Assembly (NCBI GenBank): GCA_026388515.1
Contig: JAPLJO010000007.1
Coordinates: forward strand, 1-41,802
Length of the DNA: 41,802 bases
Reading direction: 5' to 3'
Source of the DNA: Deltaproteobacteria bacterium
GTDB lineage: Bacteria; Desulfobacterota; Syntrophia; Syntrophales; UBA2210
Below, piece by piece: positions 8,909-17,090 of the stretch. The first letter of the stretch is position 1, and each line of letters starts with the position of its first letter. A model generated the notes under the pieces. That model worked only from the letters and a program-made list of their open reading frames with translations, had not been told where the DNA came from and searched no databases. A program made the translations under genes and the position numbers.

Positions 8909-10321
8909 ATGAAATCCATCCTTATCGCATCGCATAATATGGAAGCCTGTGAAGTCATCAGGAAGTGTCTTCAATCGGAGTACCGGTTTGACGTGGCGGC
9001 ATCTCTTGACGAGGGACTCGAGATATTCAGGAAAAAACGATGCGAGTTTTTTTTCGTTGACCTTGATATCCTTTGCGAAAATGCCGCATCTAATGCGGAC
9101 GAGACCGATTACAAGAGCGCCATGATGCCCTTCTGGCAGGCCTTTCCGGCGGCGCAGATCGTGGCCATGTCCTCCCAGGAAAAAATCCGCGACGCTGTCA
9201 TGGCGGTCAAGGCAGGTGCGAGCAACTATATCACGTACCCTATTGATACCGATGAACTCACTCATATTATTGAGAGTGCATATAAGACCATTCTCGTAAA
9301 CTCGGAGCTGAATTATCTCCGGGATCGGTTCTGGCAGGCTGATTCCATGGAAGTGGTGGAAACCACAAGCCCCGCAATGCGCGATGTCTTCGAAAAAATA
9401 CGGGCGGTGGGTCCGATGAAGACCACGGTCCTTCTTGCCGGGGAAACGGGGACGGGGAAAAGCCTTCTCGCGAAACTCATTCACCGGAACAGCTCCAGGC
9501 GGACGGCGCAGTTCATTCATGTGCACTGCGGCGCCATACCGGACACCCTCATAGAAAGCGAGCTCTTCGGTCATGAAAAAGGTGCTTTTACCGGCGCCGA
9601 CAGAAGAAAGCTGGGGAAGTTCGAAATCGCCCATAAAGGTACGATTTTTCTCGACGAGGTGAGCACCCTGACACCGGCGGCCCAGATTAAACTTCTTCAG
9701 GTACTGCAGGAGCAGATGTTCCAGCGGGTGGGAGGGGAATCGAACATAGAAGTTGATGTGCGCATCATCGCCGCAACGAATATAGATCTATCGATACTGA
9801 TTGGAGAGGATAAGTTCAGAAGAGACCTGTATTACCGGTTGAGCGTTTTTCCCATTGAGATCCCTCCATTGCGTGAGCGTGATGAAGACCTGTCGCACCT
9901 TGCAGAAGTCATTCTCAGGGAACTGAAAAGGGTGAACGCAAAAGACGTGAAAGGCATTGACCCCCGGGTAATCGAGGCATTTAAGCACTATTCATGGCCC
10001 GGCAATGTGCGCGAACTGAAAAACATCATGGAAAGAGCGTTTGTGATTGAAAAATCTTCGATTCTCTCACCCGAGAGTTTCCCCCGCGAATTGTTCGGGC
10101 AGAATTCCCATGATTCTCATTCTATTATAGATATACGCCTTTCGCTTTCCGATATTCGCAATGAAATAGTAAAGACCTATCTTGTAAAGCTTCTCGCGCA
10201 TCACAAAGGACGCATCCGCGATTCGGCATCGGCCGCGGGCATTACGACCAGGCAGCTTAATAAATTAATGATCAAATACGGTATTAAAAAAGAAGAGTTT
10301 AAATTACAGCGAATTGATTGA
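8909..10321 (+). CDS. Sigma-54-dependent transcriptional activator with degenerate N-terminal receiver domain
   Basis: AAA+ domain: GETGTGKSLLAKLIH, ELFGHEKGAFTGADRRKLGKFE, PLRERDEDLSHL, YSWPGNVRELKN. Receiver region lacks the usual acidic pair and the KP lysine. Confidence 0.9.
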   Translation: MKSILIASHNMEACEVIRKCLQSEYRFDVAASLDEGLEIFRKKRCEFFFVDLDILCENAASNADETDYKSAMMPFWQAFPAAQIVAMSSQEKIRDAVMAVKAGASNYITYPIDTDELTHIIESAYKTILVNSELNYLRDRFWQADSMEVVETTSPAMRDVFEKIRAVGPMKTTVLLAGETGTGKSLLAKLIHRNSSRRTAQFIHVHCGAIPDTLIESELFGHEKGAFTGADRRKLGKFEIAHKGTIFLDEVSTLTPAAQIKLLQVLQEQMFQRVGGESNIEVDVRIIAATNIDLSILIGEDKFRRDLYYRLSVFPIEIPPLRERDEDLSHLAEVILRELKRVNAKDVKGIDPRVIEAFKHYSWPGNVRELKNIMERAFVIEKSSILSPESFPRELFGQNSHDSHSIIDIRLSLSDIRNEIVKTYLVKLLAHHKGRIRDSASAAGITTRQLNKLMIKYGIKKEEFKLQRID

Positions 10322-10517
10322 CGATAAGGAACATTTGTTCCGGTATGTAAAAAAAAGAGAACAAAAAATCTCGTTTAATTAATTTCTTTTTAATTTCAAT
10401 ATATTAAAATATATATTCGGTTCTTTGAAAACTCAAATAACGTTCCAGGGCCCCTCAATGAAGAGAACAAAAGTTCCTCATTTTGGGGTTAATTATTAAA
10501 TAAACAATGTAATCAAT

Positions 10518-10847
10518 ATGTTGCGTCATGGCATGCTTGATGCTCTATGCGGGCAAGACCTTATACCAGAAATAATCACAAGCAGGATCAGAGTGACAAA
10601 GAAGGAAGCCAGCGGTCAGAGCCTTATTCGAGGAATGATTTTCCCGGCAGCCTGGGACGAGAAGGGAGACACCCTTCAGGTTGTCATCGATTCGCCCGAT
10701 GAGAAGCAGTATATCGTCGAACTCGATGAAAAGGGGAAAGAGCTCATCGCCCTGGTGCGTCGTGAAGTTGAAGTGAATGGTCTCGTGAGGAGAGACGGTA
10801 CGGGAAAGACCTATATTCATGTGCAGTCATACCGGCTTGTGGGATGA
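10518..10847 (+). CDS. Small conserved hypothetical protein (possible OB-fold-like domain)
   Basis: 109 aa ORF; C-terminal half resembles the next ORF. Exact start uncertain. Confidence 0.55.
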   Translation: MLRHGMLDALCGQDLIPEIITSRIRVTKKEASGQSLIRGMIFPAAWDEKGDTLQVVIDSPDEKQYIVELDEKGKELIALVRREVEVNGLVRRDGTGKTYIHVQSYRLVG

Positions 10848-10926
10848 CGCGGCTGACGGAGCCTCATCCACATCGCGACAGGATGTGCAGAAATTAAATT
10901 GTGGTCTTGACTGAAATGGAATATAT

Positions 10927-11223
10927 ATGACAGCCAGTATGAAGGCCCGCTACGCGCTGTGCAGTGTTCTTTTTCTTTCCATGCTGATTGTGCCGGCGAT
11001 GACAGAGGCGGATGAGGCGTCCGGCACAGTGACGATTATGGGCGTGGTGAATGTCACGGGACAGATCGTCACTGATGCGGGAGAATCATACTTTATAGTG
11101 GATGACAGGATCGGAAGAGAAGTTTCCCGGCTGGTGGGTCGACTGGTAGAGGTGAGGGGCTTTGTAGAGGGAGCGGAAGACGCCAGGATGATTACGGTCA
11201 TGGAGTATCGGGAAGTTGAGTAG
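10927..11223 (+). CDS. Small exported hypothetical protein
   Basis: Signal peptide MTASMKARYALCSVLFLSMLIVPAMTEA followed by a small beta-rich sequence. Confidence 0.65.
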   Translation: MTASMKARYALCSVLFLSMLIVPAMTEADEASGTVTIMGVVNVTGQIVTDAGESYFIVDDRIGREVSRLVGRLVEVRGFVEGAEDARMITVMEYREVE

Positions 11224-11275
11224 CATGGGCAGCGCCGGAATCTCCCGGGAAAATGCGGGAGAGAGAGGAGGAGGG

Positions 11276-11857
11276 ATGAGAAAATCAGTTTCAAAAGGTG
11301 TGTGTGCGGCAGGATTCATACTGTTCCTTATGCTGTTTCTGTCCTCATGTGCCACTACCGATACCGCTGGCAGAACCGATATCACGACAAGTGAACCGGG
11401 AGCGGCGGCGGAGACGGTAACAGTGGAGCAGCAGTCGAAGGAGCAGCAGGAAGCTGCAATCATGGCGGAGCCCGGGAAACAGTGGCAGACAAAGGATCAG
11501 AAGCTTCTTGATGCAATCAATGGCTTTCAAATTGAAAAGATTTATTTTGATTACGATAAGTATGACCTGAGTTCCGAGTCACGGAATGTGCTTTCGAATA
11601 AGGCGCAGTGGCTGAAGGCGAATACGGGATTTAAGGTAAGAATCGAAGGGAACTGTGACGAGAGGGGCACCAATGAATACAATCTTGCCCTCGGCGAGAG
11701 AAGGGCTCAGGCGGCGTTCAATTTTCTCGTGACCGTCGGGGTGCCGGCCGAACGCATTTCCACGATCAGCTTCGGGGAAGAGAAGCCCTTTGATCCGGGG
11801 CATGATGAAGAGGCCTGGGCGAAGAACAGGCGGGATGAATTCGTACTGAGTGAATAG
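11276..11857 (+). CDS. pal: OmpA/Pal-family peptidoglycan-associated lipoprotein
   Basis: Lipobox LFLSSCAT; IYFDYDKYDLSSESRNVLSNKAQWLK...VRIEGNCDERGTNEYNLALGERRAQAAFNFLVTVGVPAERISTISFGEEKP. Confidence 0.92.
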   Translation: MRKSVSKGVCAAGFILFLMLFLSSCATTDTAGRTDITTSEPGAAAETVTVEQQSKEQQEAAIMAEPGKQWQTKDQKLLDAINGFQIEKIYFDYDKYDLSSESRNVLSNKAQWLKANTGFKVRIEGNCDERGTNEYNLALGERRAQAAFNFLVTVGVPAERISTISFGEEKPFDPGHDEEAWAKNRRDEFVLSE

Positions 11858-12083
11858 TGTGGTGATTTCCACCGCCCGCACTGTCCACCGGGTGCCGGGA
11901 CGGAAACACATGATAATGAGGTAAGTTCTTTAACAGATAGTAGCGGAAACGAGGAAAAACAAAGTTTCGGAGCATCAAGTCCATGGAAGTACCCGCCAGT
12001 CGGTGGATACATTCACAGGGTGTGTTCCGGTTCCTGACGTTCCGAACTATATATTAACCCAATTAGGAAAAGGAGGTTTTACG

Positions 12084-12698
12084 ATGAGAAGAAGAGTTTG
12101 GTTGCCGGTAATTTTAATTGTTGCCCTGGTGGCATTTTTCAGCGGCTGTGCAAAGGTTCCGCAGCCGGAAATCGATGCTGCAAAGGCGTCTCTCAGCGCG
12201 GCAAAGACAGCGGAAGCAGATCGTTACGTGCCCGAGGAGTACAGTGGGGCGAATCAGGCGCTGAATGCTGCAACGACGGAAGTTGAGAAGCAGAATTCGA
12301 AGTTTGTCCTCTTCCGGAGCTACAAGGAAGCCGTCAAGATGCTTGCCGATGCCAAGATGAAGGCGGAAGAAGCAGCGAGCGCGGCCGCCGCGAAGAAGGA
12401 AGAAGTGAAGAAGGAAACGGAAGCCGTTATGGCGGAAATCACTGCATCCATTGAAAGCACGAAAGGCCTGATCGCCACGGCCCCGAAGGGCAAAGAGGGC
12501 AAGCAGGCGCTCGAAGCCATTCAGACCGACCTGACGGCAGTTGAGGCCTCACTGCAGGAAGCAAACACCGTCTATCAGGGTGGTGATTATCTGACCGCCG
12601 TTGACAAGGCGAAATCAGTCCTGGAAAAGGCGAAAGCCCTCAACGATGAAATGACCCAGGCCATTGAAAAGTACAAGTCACTGAAGAAGAAGAAATAA
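12084..12698 (+). CDS. Lipoprotein with DUF4398-like domain and Ala/Lys-rich coiled coil
   Basis: RBS aaaaggaggt; lipobox AFFSGCAK; AAKASLSAAKTAEADRYVPEEYSGANQALNAATTEVEKQNSKF. Confidence 0.75.
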   Translation: MRRRVWLPVILIVALVAFFSGCAKVPQPEIDAAKASLSAAKTAEADRYVPEEYSGANQALNAATTEVEKQNSKFVLFRSYKEAVKMLADAKMKAEEAASAAAAKKEEVKKETEAVMAEITASIESTKGLIATAPKGKEGKQALEAIQTDLTAVEASLQEANTVYQGGDYLTAVDKAKSVLEKAKALNDEMTQAIEKYKSLKKKK

Positions 12699-12799
12699 GC
12701 AGGTGACGCTGCAGAGACAAACCCGTTCAACGGCGATGCTTACGGAGCCGGGGAGAGGGTTTTCTCCATGATGTTGAAATGCAGCATTACGGGAGATGA

Positions 12800-12845
12800 A
12801 ATAACCGAGGGGGGACGTACCGCTTCCTCCCTCGGTTATTCTTTA
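12800..12845 (+). terminator. Rho-independent terminator-like hairpin
   Basis: Perfect 12-bp inverted repeat aataaccgaggg (12800-12811)/ccctcggttatt (12829-12840) followed by cttt; about 100 nt after the lipoprotein stop. Confidence 0.7.
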
Positions 12846-13128
12846 CATAAGGTGCGGTTCATCGGTCTGAGTATCCACGGGAATCAATGCCGCCCGTGTG
12901 TGTCATGAGGGTTCTTTGAGAAAACCGATGAGCCCGCCGATTGCACCTTCCGTCGGTGAAGCCGTGGCTGGCTCTATTACACGGATTATAAAGGGAAGCT
13001 GCATTCCGTGCCGCGGATGCGGTATGGCCCGGGCATCGAAAGTTCAAAGTGCGTTCACGTATTTCACGTGGTGTCTTTAATAGTGCGTCGGGAAGACGTG
13101 TATTCCAGAATTATAAGTGCATTATCCT

Positions 13129-14334
13129 ATGAAGAAATTGCGGACGCGGAGCGGAAGGGTAAAGAAAAGAAGCAAAAAAATCCTCCCGGTTTTTTTTCTA
13201 ATCATCGCAGTCCTCGGATGTGTGGCCGGTTGTTTATATCTTTTCTATCCTGAGCCTCCCCTTATACAGTTTACCGAAGCATCGTACGCGGTTGAGACGG
13301 CACGAAAAGCCGACGCACCGGTGTATGCCCCGGCCCAGTTTACACAGGCGGAACGCCTCTTGAGGAGGGCGCGCTTCGAGTGGCAGCTCGCGAACATGGA
13401 TTTACTCTATTTACGTGAATATCAATATCCCGGCGATCTTGCCCGTGTTGCAAAGCTACACGCCCTCAAGGCTGCGGAGCGATCTGAGGTTTCAAGGAAA
13501 AGCCTGCAGCAGTCCGCAGTGGCCGCCGCGACGTATGTCCGGACGCGTATCGATGAGTTCAGCAGGAAGTTTGAGGGTTTCCCCGTGAGCGCCAGGATGC
13601 GTGCCAAGTTTACAAGGGGCCAGATGCTGTTTTTCGAGGGGGAGCAGGCTCTGAAAAAAAACGACTTTCTCAACGCCTCTGAAAAAATCAAAACGGCGGC
13701 GGTGCATATTGACAGCGCCGACGCGGCAATCACCGAGAATCTCCAGGGATACTTCACGCTGATTCCTCTCTGGGAAAGGTGGGCAAAGGAGACCATCGAA
13801 TGGTCGAGACAGAATGGGAAATCCGCCATTGTGATCGATAAAGTCGAACATGCCTGCAGAGTGTATAAAAACGGTGCGCTCCTGGCGGAGTATGATGCCG
13901 AGTTCGGCTCCCAGTGGCTCGGGGACAAGAGACAGGCGGGAGACAGAAGCACGCCCGAGGGTAAGTATCGTATCATCAATGCCAAGACAGGATACACGAC
14001 GAAGTACTATAAGGCGCTGGTATTGAATTATCCCAATGAGGTTGATTTACAGCAGTTCAGGATTGCCAAGAAAAAGGGTCAGCTGAGATCCGCCGCCGGC
14101 ATTGGGGGAAACATCGAGATACACGGAGGCGGCGGGAGGGGATTTAACTGGACCGAAGGTTGTATCGCGCTTTCGAATTCCGATATGGACAGGCTTTTTC
14201 ATCTTGCCGGCGTGGGTACCCCGGTCACCATCGTCGGCTCGCTGAATCACACGCAACAGACCAGGGAAATCATGAAAAAATCCTCGACGGCAAAAATGGA
14301 TGAAATCCTGAAGTCCGGCGTCAGGATAAACTGA
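13129..14334 (+). CDS. L,D-transpeptidase (YkuD domain) with N-terminal TM and DUF4398-like region
   Basis: Catalytic block GNIEIHGGGGRGFNWTEGCIALSNSDMDRLF; N-terminal APVYAPAQFTQAERLLRRARFEWQ resembles the upstream lipoprotein. Confidence 0.87.
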   Translation: MKKLRTRSGRVKKRSKKILPVFFLIIAVLGCVAGCLYLFYPEPPLIQFTEASYAVETARKADAPVYAPAQFTQAERLLRRARFEWQLANMDLLYLREYQYPGDLARVAKLHALKAAERSEVSRKSLQQSAVAAATYVRTRIDEFSRKFEGFPVSARMRAKFTRGQMLFFEGEQALKKNDFLNASEKIKTAAVHIDSADAAITENLQGYFTLIPLWERWAKETIEWSRQNGKSAIVIDKVEHACRVYKNGALLAEYDAEFGSQWLGDKRQAGDRSTPEGKYRIINAKTGYTTKYYKALVLNYPNEVDLQQFRIAKKKGQLRSAAGIGGNIEIHGGGGRGFNWTEGCIALSNSDMDRLFHLAGVGTPVTIVGSLNHTQQTREIMKKSSTAKMDEILKSGVRIN

Positions 14335-14359
14335 CCCGTCTCCGGAGAGTTGTACCGAT

Positions 14360-15157
14360 ATGGAAAACGAAGAATTCACCTCACGTCACGTCCGTGACGA
14401 CGCATGCGATGAGAGAGAACGCATCGAGGATTACGGTGAGATAGCACACGAACGCCCCCCAAAAAAACCGGGGCGGGTATGGGCGATTATTGTTCCGGTC
14501 CTGTATATCATTGCCGGGGTGCTCATCGGAGGATTGCTCGCGGGTGCCGTGGTGCTTGAAGCGCCTTCGCTGAGGGAATGGCTTCTCGCGACACTTCCCG
14601 AATCGAGGACGGTGTCGGCGACGGTTCCCGTGAAGGGCCTCGACATATCCCGGGAACTGGAGAAATCGAGAAAACAGGCGTCGGTCCTCGAAGGACGCTT
14701 CCTCGCCCTTACACCGAAAGAACCCTATCTGATTGTCAGCACGTCGGATAACAAGATTCAACTCAGGAAGGGAAGGGAAGTCATCCGCAGGGGAATATGC
14801 TCCACGGGGAGCTACGTTCTTCTCAAATCACAGGACAACCGGGAGTGGCTTTTCAAGACACCCCGCGGGATGTTCCACGTGCAGCAGAAGCTTGTCAATC
14901 CCGTATGGCGGATGCCCGACTGGGCGTTCATCGAGGAGGGGAAGCCGGTTCCTCCGCCCAATGCGCCGGAGCGGTTTGAAGCGGGAACGCTCGGGGAATA
15001 CGGCCTCGCGTTCGGCAACGGCTATCTCATTCACGGCACCATCTACAAACGCCTGCTCGGCATGCCGGTAACACACGGGTGCGTGCGTCTCCCCGACGAC
15101 GATCTGGAAGTTGTCTATAAAACCCTGAAGGAAGGATCGAAGATATTCATCTACTGA
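14360..15157 (+). CDS. L,D-transpeptidase (YkuD domain), membrane-anchored
   Basis: TM near N-terminus; YLIHGTIYKRLLGMPVTHGCVRLPDDDLEVVYKTLKEGSKIFIY. Confidence 0.88.
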   Translation: MENEEFTSRHVRDDACDERERIEDYGEIAHERPPKKPGRVWAIIVPVLYIIAGVLIGGLLAGAVVLEAPSLREWLLATLPESRTVSATVPVKGLDISRELEKSRKQASVLEGRFLALTPKEPYLIVSTSDNKIQLRKGREVIRRGICSTGSYVLLKSQDNREWLFKTPRGMFHVQQKLVNPVWRMPDWAFIEEGKPVPPPNAPERFEAGTLGEYGLAFGNGYLIHGTIYKRLLGMPVTHGCVRLPDDDLEVVYKTLKEGSKIFIY

Positions 15158-15185
15158 ACGTGCGAAGGTATACGCGGTATCATTC

Positions 15186-15983
15186 ATGAGACGTAATTTT
15201 ATCTTCAAAATACTTTTTTTCATCCTCGCCCTTGTACCGCCGGCCATTGCCGCTGTCTATATGGTGGTGCTTCCCGTGATCGTGGTCAATGACAATGTAT
15301 CGTCCGAAGAGGCGAGACTTCGGGAACGCGGCGGTGCCCGGGAGATATCCGCGGGGGGGAGTGAAAAGCTTGCCGCGTATATCGTGACCAGAACCGAGGA
15401 GGCATACTGGAAAAACCGCCTCGCCATGGCGAAGACAGGATCAGCGGGACTCGTGGTGGATCTCGTCAACCGCAAGGTGTATCTTGATATCAGAGGCGTG
15501 CCCATCCGCGAGTGTACGATACAGGAAATGAAGGTAAGCGAAGCCCTCCTGAAGAAGAAGGGGCAATTGGGCATCATCGACTGGATCAGTTCGCCCCACG
15601 TTCTCATGAAGGAGTGGACGACCATCGTGAAGCAGCCCATCAAGGTGAAGATCGCCCCGAAGAACGAGACTGAGGCGGAGGCACAGGCGCCGGAGAAATT
15701 CCAGGAAGACAGGGGTGACGTCCAGTATTCATTGAAATTCAGCCCGGAGGTGACCATACATTTCGAGCAGGTTGCTCCCGAAATGAACTCGTCGGACTGG
15801 AAAGAAAAAATGAAAAACGATTTTCGGCTCAAATGGGAAATTGCAAAAGAATCGTTGCAGCGGCTTTCCCGCCATGAGCTTCCGGAACATGATCTTTCCA
15901 TTGCCATAAGGCTCGCCCCTGACGATGCCCGCGCGATATACCGCGCGCTTCCCGAAAACGCCTGGATGGCGCTCCGCCTGTAG
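15186..15983 (+). CDS. Degenerate YkuD-like (pseudo-L,D-transpeptidase) membrane-anchored protein
   Basis: N-terminal TM; GLVVDLVNRKVYLDIRGVPIRE and C-terminal SIAIRLAPDDARAIYRALPENAWMALRL line up with the Ldt encoded just upstream, but the HGCVR motif is absent. Confidence 0.65.
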   Translation: MRRNFIFKILFFILALVPPAIAAVYMVVLPVIVVNDNVSSEEARLRERGGAREISAGGSEKLAAYIVTRTEEAYWKNRLAMAKTGSAGLVVDLVNRKVYLDIRGVPIRECTIQEMKVSEALLKKKGQLGIIDWISSPHVLMKEWTTIVKQPIKVKIAPKNETEAEAQAPEKFQEDRGDVQYSLKFSPEVTIHFEQVAPEMNSSDWKEKMKNDFRLKWEIAKESLQRLSRHELPEHDLSIAIRLAPDDARAIYRALPENAWMALRL

Positions 15984-16143
15984 CGGACTTATGGTGCGGA
16001 GGGTCCGCCTGCGTGCAGGCTGCGGGCTGCATCCTGACGTTACCATGTTCCCATACCACCACCCTGCTCCGGTTCCCTCCCCCTGCCGCTCCGCCCCCAC
16101 GCCAGGTCGATGTTTTCGCACGACGTCAGAACACCACTTTTTT

Positions 16144-16908
16144 ATGAAGCCGTCAGAGTTCATGAGAAAAAGAAAGACACGAACAATTGCCATCATGGCG
16201 CTTGCCGCACTTCTTGCGGGTGTTGTTTCAATTCCCCTCTCCGCATTCGTCTATCCGGATATCTCCAAACTGAAGCGGGAGAATCCTCGTTCCTCGGCGT
16301 TCATGGAATACCGTGCCCGCGAGTGGAAGGAGGCCGGAAAGAAAAAGTCCATCTCCTTTTACTGGGTGCCGCTCTCCGCGGTTTCTTCCTTCGCGGCAAA
16401 AGCCGTCATCATCGCTGAAGACGACAAGTTCTGGAATCATGAAGGATTTGATTTCGAGGCGATGGAGCGCGCCTTTGAAAAGAACCTGAAGGAAAAGAAG
16501 CTCAAGGCGGGCGGGAGCACGATAAGTCAGCAGCTGGTGAAAAATCTTTATCTCTCACCTTCGAAAACCCCGGTGAGAAAAATCCGTGAGGCGATACTCA
16601 CGTGGCGCATGGAAAGGTCACTGTCGAAGAGAAGAATCCTTGAGCTCTATCTCAATGTCGCCGAGTGGGGTGACGGCGTCTTCGGAATCGAGGCGGCGGC
16701 GCGTCATTATTTCGGCGTTCACGCCTCAGAGCTCGGCCCCATGGAAGCGGCGAGGCTGGCGGCGGTGCTTCCCAATCCGAGGAAGTACGACCCGCGGGGC
16801 ACCTCACGGTACGTCAGTTACCGTTCCGGGAGAATCTACGACATCATGGTGCGGCGGGGCATCGTGATTCCTGAAAGCGACGAGACGGCCTCGGGCGACG
16901 AATCATAA
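16144..16908 (+). CDS. mtgA: Monofunctional biosynthetic peptidoglycan transglycosylase (GT51)
   Basis: AVIIAEDDKFWNHEGFDFEAMERA, KAGGSTISQQLVKNLYLSPSKTPVRKIREA, RRILELYLNVAEWGDGVFGIEAAARHYF. Confidence 0.92.
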   Translation: MKPSEFMRKRKTRTIAIMALAALLAGVVSIPLSAFVYPDISKLKRENPRSSAFMEYRAREWKEAGKKKSISFYWVPLSAVSSFAAKAVIIAEDDKFWNHEGFDFEAMERAFEKNLKEKKLKAGGSTISQQLVKNLYLSPSKTPVRKIREAILTWRMERSLSKRRILELYLNVAEWGDGVFGIEAAARHYFGVHASELGPMEAARLAAVLPNPRKYDPRGTSRYVSYRSGRIYDIMVRRGIVIPESDETASGDES

Positions 16909-17090
16909 CTGTCAATAATCGTAATCACCTGCGTGCCGGAGCCGCCGACGATACACAAAGCGCCGAATACCCGGCGTTAATTTCTTGACACAAGCCGGCC
17001 TTCATATAGTAAGGAAGAAAACCGGAATGCGCCTGAAACTCGTATCATGATAAGTACCCACCGCATAACTTTTTCGGAGGCCAGAGACCC

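Noticed and set aside
10529-10546. Possible sigma-54 promoter TGGCATGCTTGATGCT
   Set aside because: GG-N10-GC spacing is present but it lies inside the annotated ORF and the -12 element is poor; too weak to call.
16007-16020. Inverted repeat GCCTGC-GT-GCAGGC before mtgA
   Set aside because: Loop too small and no T-run; likely incidental in GC-rich sequence.
15925-16143. N-terminal extension of the mtgA ORF
   Set aside because: The extension overlaps the previous gene and a C-rich non-coding stretch; MKPSEFMRKRK followed by a TM is the expected start.
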